A stretch of 64,000 nt of DNA. It comes from Durusdinium trenchii (taxonomy: Eukaryota; Sar; Dinophyceae; Suessiales; Symbiodiniaceae). Position 1 is the first letter of the stretch. Every line of letters starts with the position of its first letter. A model generated the notes under the pieces. The model was not told where the DNA came from. It was given only the letters and a program-made list of their open reading frames with translations, and did not search any database. This document shows positions 32,128 through 46,600 of this stretch, in pieces. The stretch lies in contig CAXAMN010026450.1 in assembly GCA_963970005.1 (NCBI GenBank), positions 284,043 through 348,042 of the forward strand, read 5' to 3'. Made by a program: the position numbers and the translations under genes.

Positions 32128-34264
32128 TTTTACAGTGTTACAGGAGAGGTAGGCTGCTAGGCCCTGCCCTGCCGCAATTCTCACCTCACTTGGAAGCTGA
32201 GCCCGCCGCACTGCGATGTTAGATGCTTGAGTCATGAGTCATGAGGAGCCTTTGACAGATGCCCCATTCAACAAAGACGAGATCCTTAGGCTGTCATCCT
32301 GGGACGTTGTTGACATGTGGACACTTGGGCCAGGGTCCACAGTAATTGGTCATGTGAAGACTGTGCAAGAAGCTAGCTGATTTGCATATCCAACCTTGGT
32401 GATCCTTGGTGCTCGTTTTGGGAATGCGATGCTTGCATGTTGATTTTCATCCACACCAGCAGTTTGCCTTGCATCCTAATTTTAAAGCAGCCTGCTTGAG
32501 CACAATTGCTGCAGAGGCTAACACAGCACTTTTGGGAGAACTTCGATGTGAATGGCAACTTGGATTGGGTATTGGCACGATTAAGGCAAGAAGGTGCAGG
32601 TGACAAGATGCCGAAAGGTGCGGATTATGCCTATATACAGCTTTTATAAGAACGAGTCTGGTATAGGCAGATGTTCAATATGGTGACTCGGCAACATTTG
32701 AGACCACGTCATGTTCTTTTTCTTTTGGCGAGCTGCACGCTGAAAAAGACCTCACATCATCCAGCGCAACTGCACGTCACCTCACCACACATCACAGAAT
32801 ACCCACCACACCAGTACACTTTCGCCACACCAGTAGGTCACTGCACTCAACAGGTCAAGCTGCAAGGCCCAGGATCACTGAACCAAAATGGCATCGGCTT
32901 ATCTCATGTTCTATGTCATTGAGATAATCTCCAATGTTCTAGTCTTTCAAGCAACCAAACGGCCACAGGAACTGGTGCCATCATTGCCTCACCTGGAACT
33001 ACACCAGCTTTGCCTTCAGGATGTGTTGGAGGATACAAATACCACTGGACGCTTGGCATAGCAAAAGATGACCATGAACATGCTATATATATATATAATA
33101 TCATTATATGGCAATCTTGCATGTGCTGGCTCAGTTGGGAGCTAAACATTAACCACATGTTCCGTTTTCCTTGATTATTTTAGCCTAGCCCACCACCTTA
33201 CATTGTCATGGAATCTAAACCGTGCAAGGATACGAGACGGAGCACTGAGTATGTCAGCTCTACTGTACCCCGGCTGCAAGTCCTTGCTATTTGTTGCTTT
33301 AAAGCGCCACCGCGGATACCTGACCTGCACGCAAAATCCTTTGCATCATACTGGCACGCTCGGCAATACATATGGGGCGTTTACTGTTTATCGTAATTGT
33401 TGCATACGGCACAGAACCAGCGGAGTTGACATGGAAAACACAAGAACGGTGCTTGCAAAAATGCTTGCAAACACACGCGAACATTGCAAGCAATCATCCC
33501 CAGAGGCACACTGGAGAAGCTTTTGAGCTGCCAGATTGGCAAGTGGAGGAGACCTTCATGCAATATGTGGCCTGGGACACTTGGCAAAAAGAGTGTTTCG
33601 ACCATCCTCCAGCGGCTGATTGCACACCGACGACTGCGAAGATTCTATTTATACACATATCCTCGTAATATCCCTGCTACCTTGTGCTAAGTGTTGTTCC
33701 TTTGTAGGGCTGGCTGTCCGCAGTATATAATTAATTAGCAGATCAAGTCATAGTGACAGTCATAATGATCTAGATATGGAGTACGGTAACGCATGTGGTA
33801 CTGGTACCGCTGGTACATCCGTTTGGGTTTGTTGGGCCGAGCCCACAGGTGCAAACAGTCCACACCCGAGCTGCAACCACCGTTGATGAGCCCAAGTGGA
33901 ACATTGCCAAGGAGGGATGAATGACAGACCGAACCTTGATGATTGCGCTTGTTCTTTTTTTAATGCACCGCACGCATAGTTTTACTCTGTTTTTTTTGGT
34001 TATTTGGAATATGAACTGATTGGCTAATTGATAAGTTGTGTAATCAAGAAAGTGAGTGCGGAGTATCAACATCAATTGAGGGTAGAGATCAAAATCAATT
34101 GCCCATTTGAGGGGAAGGCTTGATGGTCATCATCGTGATCAGAAAAAACTGTAGAGGATCACGGATGTGTTAGCGCACAGAAGACCATAAATTGATATAA
34201 ATACACTGGGGTGCCAAAAGTTGCGCTTCTTGACTTCTAAAACATCACAAACCCTTTCCCCTTA

Positions 34265-34326
34265 TCAGATTTCCACACCTGAAAGCCTTATAAATATTAC
34301 AAATTTAAAAGGGTGTGGAAATCTGA
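34265..34326. repeat. perfect 15 bp inverted repeat (hairpin)
   Basis: The arms TCAGATTTCCACACC and GGTGTGGAAATCTGA are exact complements, with an AT-rich loop of 32 bases. Confidence 0.85.
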
Positions 34327-35887
34327 CCGTGCTGTACCTGCCACGCAAAATGGACGTGTTAATCCGATCCGCTGTAGACCGCAAGTGTCATGTTGGAACA
34401 GAGTAAGAAGCGTAAACTTTAGGGTTCTTGAAGTATATATATTATATAAGAAGTTCTGATTCCAGTGATTGCGGGTTGAGGCTCATGTAGGGCTTTTCCA
34501 CTCCTCGTGCCACAGGCAGCTCCCTATGCCTTCGGCTGGTGTCGCCCGCAGACTGATGGTCCTCCACTGCGGGCCAGGACTCTTTTGCAGGCAGCTAGGC
34601 GCTGGAGGAGACATCGACGAACCTTGGCAAGTAGCAGCTACGACATGCAAGCAGCAAGATGGTGTGTGACCCAAAAACGACCTTTCACCCATGCCACATG
34701 CCATGATTTTTAAACTTGGTTTGAATTTGATTGACTTTGGTGCTCAAAGTTGCAAGTGCAGGCACACCAAGACCTTGAATCACAAATGTGTTTTGCTGTA
34801 TTTGTTCAGTGCTGGTTGATGTCTTAAAGCTCGAAAAAGTGTTTGGCAAATTAGTTTTGCCCCACGCTCCTATAACATCTTATATTACATAACTAATTAC
34901 CAAAGCCAAGCTATCATTGCAGTTTTCGACAAGAAAGTTGAGCGCTGGCGGGGGACTTTCGCTGCCCTACAGCTAGTCTTTGCATACTGCTTTTTGGGGC
35001 CGTGTTTATGTTTCATGGATGCACTTGTTTGTCTCAGCTTTCTTGGCTTGGATTAGCAAGGCAAGCTGTGGCAGCTGGCGAAGAAAGACTTGGATTGGCT
35101 CATCGCGAGCCTATTCTTGCAAGTTCTGATTCGATTGGTGCTCAAAATGACTTGTGTTGGTAGGCTTCGTTCCTCATGACTCAATCAAAGGCTTTGTGCA
35201 TATCCACGTCAGCTCCAAGGAATTCAAGTGATGGCACAATGAATATGAATAAGGTATCATGCGATGTTTGGGCCTCTTGGCTGTCAAGAGCTTGCTGGTG
35301 GGTTTGCTCGCTCGAGCTCTCGGTCTTTGGAGTCCTTGACCACGATCAAGACAAAATAATCCATTTGCTGGGCTTCAGCTGGATGAACTCGTATGTCGAA
35401 TGTGTTTGACAATGTCTCAGTATTTCCGTCTTGGAAGCCGTTTCTCGCATGATTGCGCAGGCGGCCGAATCATAATCCTACTTGTTTACCAAATGAATCC
35501 CATTCTTTGGGAAGAAATTCATTTGCGCTTGGTTGTTGGTAATTCATTCTCTAGTTGATTGGTCACAAATCCATTCAACATTATTCATCCAGACCGACTT
35601 CACGCCTTGCCGTGTGCAGTAGGATGGGTTTCCAACAACCCCCAGGACCTGGCAAGGCAGCAAGAGCTTGCAACATCTGAGGAAGAGACTACGAGCGATG
35701 ATTTCTTCTGGAACAAGGCATGGTTTGGAAACATCAAGATTGTGTTGAACAGATTACCTTTCATTTTCTTGAGCAAAGTTGTCGCGGATGGCAAAGGATG
35801 TGGTAATTACCACATTTCACGCAGTATTGTCAATCAATCTTTGCATTTTGTGAGATTTGCAGGAATGAGATATATAAGACGTATTGA

Positions 35888-35950
35888 GCATCTATCTATC
35901 TATCTATCTATCTATATTAAATACATATATATATATATATATCTATATAT
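35888..35950. repeat. (CTAT)n and (AT)n microsatellite
   Basis: Pure CTAT units are followed, after a short break, by a run of AT units. This is simple slippage DNA with no coding meaning. Confidence 0.9.
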
Positions 35951-36016
35951 TTCATACTTGATGCCTGGGTGTTCATTTGCAGGCAATGATGCAAGCAGCA
36001 TTGCTGGAAGGCATCC

Positions 36017-36298
36017 TTTTCAGCTCAGAGGCTCTCCCGCTGGTTCCCACGTGAAGTTCTGAGGTAGACAGCCGCCTGCACTTTTGCTAGGGATGAAAGC
36101 AAGATACTTGTACCATGTCCAGCCGGTGTCAAGTGTGCATACACTCCAACAGTCCCGACTCATAGTTTCAGTGAGAAAGGCTCATGACTCATGCAATAAT
36201 ATATTGCCACTTCGGAAGAGGAGCATTGGGAGCACGAATCAAGCACTTCTGAGATGGGTCGGTGCATTTTCAGCTCAGAGGCTCTCCCGCTGGTTCCC
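36017..36298 (+). repeat. exact 32 bp direct repeat, 250 bp apart
   Basis: Positions 36017-36048 and 36267-36298 are identical (starting TTTTCAGCTCAGAGGCTCTC). The 218 bp between them show no similarity, and neither does the DNA outside. Confidence 0.85.
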
Positions 36299-36532
36299 TC
36301 ATGGTGTTTGAAAGAGACTTCCTGTGCATAACACCATGATTGCACAGGGTAGTGGCCGGAATAGGAATGATGCCATTCGCAGGTGGGCGACACAGAACGA
36401 GTGCAGTCCTACTCGAATGCTTTGCAGGCCTTAGGCAATACGCGCCCGTGGCTGGAGGGTCGGGGAGGAGGGTCGACAGGTCGTGAGGAGCATCCACCGG
36501 ACCCCAAGAAGCGGACGGGTCCATTCACCTTC

Positions 36533-36623
36533 CCCCTAGTAGCGTCCTTGTTCCTAGTAGCGATGCCCTTTGCTCCTAGTAGCTTCTTGCTCCTAGTAGC
36601 GATGCCAGGAGCCCCTAGTAGCT
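36533..36623 (+). repeat. CTAGTAGC-word array 2
   Basis: CTAGTAGC connectors alternate with GTCCTTGTTC, GATGCCCTTTGCTC, TTCTTGCTC and GATGCCAGGAGCCC. This array is in the opposite orientation to array 1. Confidence 0.85.
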
Positions 36624-39600
36624 CCACCGACATGTTTCCGCCCACTTCAACGCACCAACTTCCAGGAATTGTTTTTTTGCGGGTCCGCAAGAAGCAATCG
36701 CATCCGTTGAAAGAAGGTACCGTACCGCTAGACACAGGTTGGTCCATTCTTGCCCATGTTTGCCCGTTGCAACTTTGTGGTGAGCAGCACCTGAAGTATG
36801 GGCAACAATGAGTCATGAGGACAGTAGTCAGTAATCCCATATGCAAACTCAAAGAAAGCAATAGAAAACGAAGAGACAAAGAGGACGAAAAGGCTGGTCC
36901 TGGACCAGATGAATGGATCCTACGAGTTTCGACCGAGGCTTGAGACGCATAAAGAATGGTCGCTGATGGGCAGCTTCATCACTGAATGCCCACCTGGATC
37001 CGCACACAATTCTTGCGCGGAATATAGGTGGATTGGGCTCAAAGAATTCGCGTCGCTCGGAGAATCCACCTTAACGGTCCCTTTTTAAATAGGTGCTTGC
37101 TACAGTGAGCAGCATTTCTGCAGCTTTGGTGACAATCCTAAAAGCAAGCAAATATGTATAATATAATACATAATTACTGGATTCTGATACATCCATCCTC
37201 GTACCCAAGTCCTGGAGTCGGAGTGTGCCATCAGGATGAGCCTTGAAGTTGATCCGTGACGCAGCGAATCCTTGGAATTCTTGGAATATTGCTCCCCATT
37301 CATAGCTTCCCCTGAAGGAAACGCATCGATGGTGCCGTGATCCTGGGGCTGGTGCATGGGAGGACCCGGATCGCTTGTGCTGGTGTCCATTGTAGTGTCA
37401 AGCGAAGGGACCTCTGGAGCACTGTCATGCAGAGGCTGCAGAGGTGCTTGTGTTGGGGTGCGTAGCAATTTGCGAGTGATCATGAATTGTTTTGTCCATA
37501 GGGTTCAAGCACTCGGTAGACATTCAAACATTCGGAGAGACCAGTGGCACTCTCAAGATGCACTCCTTCCGTTGTCCACCAGCCTCTATGATGGTATTGA
37601 TGTCTAGTCTAGTCATGCACATGTTGCATGGAGCACATATTAATATATAATAATATATATATATGTGTGTGTGTCACCCTAACCTCCTTTTTGAGCACCT
37701 GCATACCTCCATCGTGCACACCTCGCTTCATCAAAAGAGGTTTGGTTTGGCCGCCTGCAGCAATTGGCCAGATCATACCTCCTTTCATCCAAGCATGCGG
37801 GCGCATGCTCCGTTTGCTTAGTGAATGAGTTGCGGGACTGCAACATGCTGAGCTGTTTTGCAGGTCAGCTAGGACCTAAAACGAGAACACCCTCCCTGCC
37901 GGTCTGGGCTTGTTAGCCCGCCTCGTGTTTTGTATATATATTTTTTGGATCTGACCACTGTCCATCCCCTAAGTGATCTTTGACCAGAGCTGCGTCAGGC
38001 TTGGCAGCTTATAGAAACACCCGTCACTGTAGAGAGCATGTCTCTCTTGCCACCCATTTTATAAGCATTTCTCCTTACTGTAAACTGTCCGGCAAAATTT
38101 TCCTACCATCATTCACGGGGTCTTTTCTAGATTCATCAGCTTGTCAACGATGGGTCTTTCGAAAAGTTATTCCTACGTGGATGCTCTGGGGACAACCTTG
38201 GTGGTGGACAACGGAAGGAGTGCACTCGATATTTGTCGGATGCAGTTGTGATTGTATTGCAGGAATGTCACCAGTTAGTCAAGGTTCAGGCACGCAAACT
38301 GTACCTGAGCCACTGTTTAAAGAGTGGAAAGTAACTGCATCTTTCGCCCATTGATTGATACTTGAACTCGGTGTCTCTTGTTAGGACAATGGTGCCGACC
38401 AATGCGTCGTAGCTTGGTCAAGAAGTTCAATAAGCAGCCATTGCCAAACGATTCTGACAGGACGGACCATGTGTCTAGAACAGTTTGACGTGCAAGTTGG
38501 TACGTCGGTACGTTGCACTATATGTAAGTTTGGTGTAGTGTTTGGTGCGCAAATAACATGAATTTGTGATTGAACAACCACCTCCTGATTTGATGACAAT
38601 CTGGCATGATCGTGGGAAAATAAAAGCGATGTCATCAAGACGCCAATAGGCAAAGAAGGCCCGAACAGTTGAGGCTTTCATCTGCTCCTTTACCCACAGA
38701 TGTGCTTGTGGCGAAACTTAGCTGAAACGTTTATGAAAAACCAGCTGACGCAATCAATATTGTCATGCTACTGCCATTATTAAAACGCTCTTGATAAGGA
38801 CGTTGGCATTCAAAACTGATGCGCGATACTTCTGATCCTCTCCAAGGAACACCATCAGGGCCTACAACAAGGAATTTTGTTCCCTCTACGTAGCCCGGCA
38901 CAGCATTGAGGGGAGATGCCAATAGAGAAATCTTTTTGCAGTACTGCTAACAGGCCATGGTGGGCATTCGTCCCCCTTCGTTGCCCCTTCATGACATGTG
39001 CGTTTGCTGCGGCATGAGTGCATCCCCGCATGTGGTTTAGACCCATATCTCCGGTTGCCTGTGGCGCCTTAGGCGCTGAACCAAGAAGAGTCAGGGAATG
39101 GTCGGCCCGGCATCCTCTACGGGCGCTACGCCGCTGACAAGTATGGCGGAGAGGTGACCCACACAAGTATAGCGGAGGGGTGCCTGAACCACCTTGTTCA
39201 CATCAGTTTGTCCAATCAAGTCTTTAGCTCACATTCTTTTGTCGAGTAAACGGGATACGGTATATGAGTTGGAACAGAGCATGGATGAAGTTGATCAGGG
39301 GCTGCTGGTTTTGTTGTTTGTCATGTTCCGCAGTCAAAACTTGCCCTATACAGAACATGTTTCAGCAAGAAAAGTAGACATGTCAGGGGGTGTTGTTATT
39401 GAATATTTAAGTTATTTAATATACTTGAACAATTGTCTTTTCTTATGGAACAACATCAATTAAACATAGCATTAAGAAAGAACAACCATGAATTAAAAGG
39501 TTCAACAATAATATTAACAACATATCTCAAGATTGTAGACATGTTTTCTATCGAAATGGACATGTTTGCAGACATTAATCTGGGTACTATTGTTAGTTCA

Positions 39601-40076
39601 CATTACACATTATGATTCACTCCTCGTTCATTTGCATTCCTTGCAAGCAGGACGGAGGCAATCCGTGGGTCTTGATCACTGCTGCATTGGCAAACCTTCT
39701 TTATCAGGCGTGGCATTCTGTCCAGACACACTGGAAGCCTCAGTTCTGCAACAATCGGTCTGTCTACCTTTGTCAGTAATTTCCACCGTCACTGTTTGGT
39801 GTTCAAGGTCCATTGACCAAAGCAGACTTGAGGGCGCCTTTACTGTTCTGGGAAGCGTGAATTTTTTTTTGCGGCCCAGGCTGCCTCGCAGGTCTCCCAC
39901 ACTGCGCTGAATCTTGAGGACTGACTTGGATTACCGGCGCACTTGAACACGCGAACAACTGAACTTCATTGGAGATTGGTGACTGATGTGACTTCAACAG
40001 TTATATTACAATATGTACTGAGTCTATGTGTATACATATATATTACTATGTTGGTCAGAAGTATGATAGGATGAAA

Positions 40077-40118
40077 ACGATCGTTTGTTCTGACGATCGT
40101 TTGTTCTGAACAAACGAC
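40077..40118. repeat. 16 bp tandem duplication with palindrome
   Basis: ACGATCGTTTGTTCTG is repeated twice head to tail. The second copy runs into GAACAAACG, forming a 9 bp inverted repeat with a one-base centre. Confidence 0.8.
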
Positions 40119-43100
40119 AGGAGCGTGCAGCCTGGAAGGCCATGCTTGGCGTTTTTGTTTGTTTGCTTTGCGCGAGTGTCATTGACATTTAGGGGGACCT
40201 ACGGTATTATTGATTGAATCTGAGACAAGTCCATGTTGTTCTTGGACAAGTGTGGACACTTGCTTGCTTGCTTGCTTGACTGGAATCAAGAAGATCCAGT
40301 GTCAGAAAAGTGTTGGAGAACCTTGTTCCAGATTGCGCTGAATGACGTGGGCTTCTCCGGAGAAGCTAATGACTTCATCGCAGCAGGCCAAGCAGAGCGT
40401 TGTCCAACTGACCTTTCAATGACGTTTTTTTGGCACAATCTCCTCCATTCTGGCAACTGTTTTATCCACCATGCTTGAGGCATCTTGACGCCTTTTTTTT
40501 CCGTATCATTTGTATTGAACAACCCTTAAATAATGCCCTTTGGTGGCTATGAGGAGACTCTGTCCTTGTGCGACTTCGAGAACACATTTCTGCCGAGGAC
40601 TCATGTTTGGACGAAAACAACTCATGTAGAATGCGCCGAGAATAATTAGTAACTAGTATGTATTACTAGGATTTACTAGATACTCTAAACTGCCGTGAAA
40701 AACTGAAAGGTTTTGCTGGACAAACCCATTGTGATGGGCCGGCCTGGCCGGTTGCTTTAGAATGGGGAAGGCCGACACTGACAAACCCGAACAGGCTTAG
40801 GTATATGCGGCCCCCCAGATTTTATCCATTACTCAATATCACTCATGCACTGATCTCAATCCTTTTGAATGTCTCTTGGCCTTACCAAGATCCATGCTTT
40901 CTCTGATAAGTTCCTCACTCGGACAACGGGCGCTCGGACAACGGACCTTTTTCTGATAGAAACGGTAAGAAGTCATAAGGAGTCTTTGGATTGAACTGAC
41001 AGGCTTAATGGTGTATTCAAAGAATGATGTCGTCCTGTCAAGTTCACTGCAATTGGTTAAAGCGCTGCACAGAGTTCCCTGCAATTGTTCACTTTTTTTT
41101 TGAATTGAGCCCTGCACAGAGTTCTTCAACCCTTTAAACTTCAAGAACTGACGGCGCTTGAGCCAGTTAGCCATGACATGCAGAGGCACATACCGCGGCG
41201 TTCACAAGTTCCCACATTCACCCAACACCACTCCTTGTGGCCTCTTCATTTGTACAGCTTTTAATCTTGGTTTAGTGCTTAGGACTCCTCTTCGTGCCAC
41301 GTGTCATTATTGTGTACACTAGCATCATTTTCCTTCGTTCGGTGGTGCGTTGGAGAATGGGGGGGTGCAATAATAGGGAGCAACTGTTGGTGCAGGGTAC
41401 GTTTGGAAAGGTGTGCAGGGGGGGACTGGTCCCTCAAAGCTGCTACTTTCCTGCGAGCACATTTGTTCTTCCACGATGTGACTGTATCCTGAATGTTGGC
41501 CAAAGACTCTGTGTTGTCAGTCAAAAGATGTCCCAAGCAGGCCTGAAACTGCAATACTTGCCAACGGTTTAACAAATTCTGCCAGGTGATTGCTGTCATA
41601 CTTCCAAATGTAGTCGCTTGAACTTCTGTCCCGATGGCACCTTCCGCAGCAAGGCTCTAAGTCGAACCCTGCTCCACAGAGTGAGTCTTGAGGCTGCGCT
41701 TGAAAGTCGAAGCCCTTCCATGCATGCAACCTAGACTTTGGCCACGGCAGAGTGCGCTTAACTACCCCTATGTCAATATCTGTGCTTAACTACATCAATG
41801 GCCAATGTTACAATGTTGACCACTTTTTGAAGCCTACTGATTGCAAAATAGTCTTGCTGTCCGCGGGGATCCGCCGATAACCGCAGGGAACCGGATTCTA
41901 CTTGTACCGCTACCTTTTTTTTGCTTGTAAACCCGGCCCGCCTTGTCTGCGCACCGCCTCACGCACCACTCCGCGCACCACCTCCACACACCCCAGGGCT
42001 CCAAAAGCGCAAAACTAGTTAGGCGCACCAAGCTTGCGTCAACCTAGACTCGACTTGTGGCACCCGCCCTTCACAAGGAGTGGACGTAATCCAAAAGATC
42101 AAGTGTGGGCGTGCCAGAGAAAGTTCGGAATAAACTGCGAACAGTTTTCCTAATGCTGCTCATGCAAGCTGACTGCTAAATGCCAAACAAGCCCATTCAA
42201 ATCAAAGCACCCATGCCACTGAGCATGTTCCGTGTTTGACTGTCTCTGTATTGGCCTGGTATGATCCGTGCAGCTGAAGGGCCACTGCACCCCAAGTCGC
42301 CGTCCAACTTCTTTTGACACACCGGCCCACACACACACATGCCTTTCATATATATGTTTCATAAATCTTCAGTGTGACTGAATTCATGCACTTGATTGCA
42401 CCTGTTTGTGTGTCTTCACACATTCAAAAGCAAGCACAAATGAACACAAATGAGTTATTAGACAAGGCATGACAAAGCACAGTGTAACCCGAACCTATGG
42501 TGATGACCCTTCAATGATGCCATATGATCCTTTGTCGGCAGCGACGTGCCCTTCGATCGCCATGCTTGGGAAGCAGCTTTATATAATATCCATTGTAATA
42601 TCCATAATCAGAATCACGAGGAACCACAGCGCCTCAGGAACAAACACTTTCTGTAACAGTTGTAATTATATACAATGTGATGACTAATGACTAATGATGA
42701 CTAATGCTATCCAACTTTCCACGGGCCAGTGGTGCTATTGCTTTGACCAGTGGGCCACTTTGTCGCCACAGCTTGCAGGATGACATGCACCTTTTTGAGC
42801 AGATCCATCGTGACACTGGGCTTCAGTACAATGCGAAGGACCGATCTCCAAAACGTGGTAGACTTTGAGAATGAAAAGGCAGCTGTTCTAAAACTGAGTG
42901 ATGAAGGGTGCTGATGGTCATGGTGTTCGTAACTATTTGTTGGTCGTTTCTTGTCCAGTCATTGCAATTGTAGCATATGACACATAATATGACTACCCAT
43001 TCAACCTGGAAGTGAAGGTATACAGGTAGAACCTTGTTTTGTCAATAATCGCTGTGTTTCATTGGTTCTATATAGATCTATATAGTATGTCTTGAGCCAT

Positions 43101-43589
43101 GCGAGCGAGCCTTGAAAGCGTCAGGATCTGACATGGAGCTACGCAGAGGTTTTGAATGCCTTGGTAGCGCGTAAGATGGCCACGAAAGCATCCTTCAAGA
43201 TGTTTGTGGTCTAAGCGGCTGACCGGAATCTTGGGCTGGTCATGGGCAGCATGGGCCGTGAACGGCATGTAGCAATTTGGAATGCAGGAGGTCGAGACCG
43301 TTCTTCTACCTGTTGTATAGAACTCGCCACCCCTGTGCATTATTTGGAATCATCAAGGGCCACCATTGAATAAGGTGTCACTATTGTTCCGTCTATATGA
43401 CTCATATGACTTATATCATGGGATGTGCAGGATCTTTGCATTTTGCGAGTCCAGCTACCATTGGTTTCCAGCATCCAAAAGTGCCTGTTGGGAGCATTTG
43501 AGAGGGCAACCCCTCAAAGATATAGTTTCCGATGCATTGTCACAGAAGAAAAGACCTTGATGTGAAAACAGCAGTAAGTACAGTGGTTT

Positions 43590-43676
43590 CAGAGTAGATG
43601 GCACAACCCCCAAGAGTTGTTTTTCTTTATATGGCTCCATATCAACCACCTTTTGGGGATTGTGCCATCCACTCTG
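43590..43676. repeat. foldback hairpin element
   Basis: The left arm CAGAGTAGATGGCACAACCC and the right arm, read on the other strand (CAGAGTGGATGGCACAATCC), match with few differences over about 25 bases. They flank a 35-40 bp spacer. It resembles a small MITE-like foldback sequence, but no target duplication was confirmed. Confidence 0.75.
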
Positions 43677-46600
43677 TAGTTCTTTTGGCACCAACCTTTG
43701 GCTCTCAAAGTGACTCACTAAGGAAGTCCAGGAATTTCGCCCTTTGAAGATGGGATTCCTGACACACGAAGGTCGCCCTCGCTCGTCACAGCGTTTGTTG
43801 ACTGTGATGTTAATGCAAGTCAGAAGGCCCTTCACACGTTATTCCATGACTGGAATGCAACAACACTCCAATCCTTGGATATATATCTTTGTAATTCATT
43901 GTATTTGTATTGAAATTTGTGTTTTTGATTGGCGTTCTGGCTAGGCTGGCTTCAGAGAGAGCTAGCTTTGTTTTCCATGGATAGAAGCATCTTTGGTGCT
44001 TACTGGACCCATTGGTGAGCCCACATCTCTTCCGTGATCTTACTTTTCGCACATCCAGTCCAGTCCAGTGCCTAGGGGAGGCCCAAAGACACGGAGGGGA
44101 GGGGATAATTCTGGCAGACTCCGGTTTTCGATCGCCTCAGATGGCCATCCCGGAAGTAGCTGCCGGTATTTTGCTGTAGACTTTGTGGAAAAAACCGGGC
44201 TTGAGAGCCAAGAGAGTGATTGGGAAGGTAATGATGTGGTGGCATTGTCACAGATGTGCCCCATAGCATGTTCTTTGCAAGAGATTGAATCTGTGATGCA
44301 CAGGATGGGCAGAGGCACGCAGGGGACTGGTTTGAGCAACAATATGTGCGCACCTTCAATTTGGCAGTGACAGTGTGGATAAGAAAGGGCTTCAAAGCCA
44401 AGCCATATCAGGATTCAGTGCTGTAGGCAACGGGCATTTGCATGGCTGCCCCGAGAATCCAAGTTTGTGCAGAGTCTAGCGTACTGCATCATGCCAATGT
44501 GGGTGACTTTCTACAAAGAAGCCGCCGACAGTATATAATTCATTATAATTCTGCCTTGCAAACATGCTCAGGTGTGTGCAAGTAACTGGTTGCAGGGAAA
44601 GCGTTTCAATTGTGCTTCTCAAACACAAGCCAGGCATATGCAAATGCAGCTCCAAGCACGTTTGGGAGGCTGTTGTTCGCAGATGCTCAGTGCACCTTGA
44701 CCAGTGATGTAAAGCGAAGATACCGACCTGTTTGTCCAGACTCCAGACTGGAGTAGTTGCAAGCCAAAAGCCTAACATTCTTAAATATTGAACTTTCCAG
44801 ACGGAGGTTGTGTTTGAGCGCAGGTGCTTCTGCAGAAACCATGCCTGCTGATTCTCCCGAGCCACATCGGCATATGTTGCGCTGTATTGTCAGCTGAGAT
44901 GTTACTACGTCTCATTCTGTTATGCTTTGAATAGAGGGGATGCAAGTTTACCTTGGTCAATGCTATTTTGTGGGAAGGACATGTTTTGCTTCCAAGAGAT
45001 ACTATGAAGACCAACATGTTTCTTCAGTGGAGAACGTGCATTGACGTTGCGGGACGCTTCGGAAAAATATTTGGATTTGCATTGAGGCTCTACACGCCCC
45101 CCTCTTGGCCATAACTTTTGTGTGAATGCACTCCTAGTTTAATCGCAATATAGAAGAGCGATAACAAAAAGGAAGGGCCTTGGCCGCAGTTGGAGTCTGC
45201 TACAGCCCAATCTCGTGTCAGGTGCTTCACCAGTGGTGTTCCTGCGGAGTCTGTGCCAGGTGTGCCAGCAGGTGGGTCTCATTGTTTGGATTTGCCCATG
45301 GCTGACAAATGTATATAGAATATTTTCTAACTGTAGAAACGCTCTAATGTTGGCTGCCTGATTGAATCTGGAGTTTCAACCAGGCAACAGCAGGGTGAGC
45401 AAGTTTGGGTCTCTGACGTGACCAGACAACCTTGCCTTTGTCAGTGTGGACCCAATCTCATTGTGCCAGGGGTACCAACCTATTCTTTGGCAGAGCCAGC
45501 CTTGCCCAAAGGAGTCCAGCTCCAAGGACGTTTACGGCAACCCGAGGAAGTTGGCTTCCTTCGGCAAACCCTCAATCCAACCAGCTTTATATATAATTAT
45601 ATATATGTGTACCTTCCTTTTTAGGCACATGGTTGGAAGCTTCTTCTTCACAGAAGCCTAGCAACGCAATATGGATGTCCTGACGCTCTTCAAATCTAGC
45701 AAAGAAGTGCAACATGGGGCTCGACATAAAACACATGACGCTCTAGCAAGAGCTTGTTTCTTCCATTGACACTTCCACAATGTCCCCAGGAGGTATTTGC
45801 TGTAGGACAAGCTACTGGTGTCTTGACCTTGATAAAAGAGTTCAAATAGGGCCTTACTGGTGCCCTGTGAAGCATTTGGAGTCTGCCACTATTTAATTTA
45901 GTGGTAAAGTCTTGTCAACACTTGAGGTGGAGACTTTCTCCATTAGTCAGCGCTAGGCGCGGTTTCAAAGGAAGCGCCTTGCCGGTTGGAAAAGTCATGC
46001 CATGTGAAACCATGTGACCATGGAATTGAATTGTTTTTTTTTGTGCACAGCATGCGATACATGACGAGGGCATCCAAAACCACATTTGATGTCGGAGTGA
46101 ACGGAGAGTCAGATTGGTAGTCAAATACAAGTGAGACTACGTGTATAGACGCTAATGCAGACTGACACGTTGTGGCATGCCACTGAGCAAGTGCATAGGT
46201 CAGGTCACGGATATAGACTTATAGAGGTTTTGACACATTCTCAGACTAGATGCATGTAGCGTTGCAGCCATGTGTCTTGCAGCACTCCTTCTGATGGCTT
46301 TTGCAAGGACCTGGTGAGAAGAAGATCCAGGTGATGGTTTTGCTTATGTCCTTGGCCCTTTCAGAAAGAGCTGAAATAAAGCTCCTTTCACAGGGCTTAT
46401 GCTACTTTTGGTGGCCCGCTGAACTGGGTTTTCTTGTTCCTGGCAGCATCACTGCAATGAGAGTAATCAGGGCTGCGCATCAACCTCCCCAGTCACTCAA
46501 GAATTGTAGGCCTTCCAAGCGAGTGCACTTAGTCCCGAACAAAACTGGATAGCACGTGCTTGACTCTGAGCCGAGCAGCAACCACGCCATGCGTGGCCAA

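Larger units (their letters stand above)
32130..36010. other. gene-poor stretch
   Basis: No gene is recognised. It holds a perfect 15 bp inverted repeat (34265-34326) and a CTAT/AT microsatellite (35888-35950). A short plus-strand exon-like piece (KLWQLAKKDLDWLIASLFLQ, about 35065-35125) could be part of a membrane protein, but no neighbouring exon supports it. Confidence 0.4.

Noticed and set aside
41279..41599. Minus-strand frame with Gln/Leu-rich sequence
   Set aside because: Looks coding but has no domain, partner exon or start support; plus-strand sequence just downstream also looks coding.
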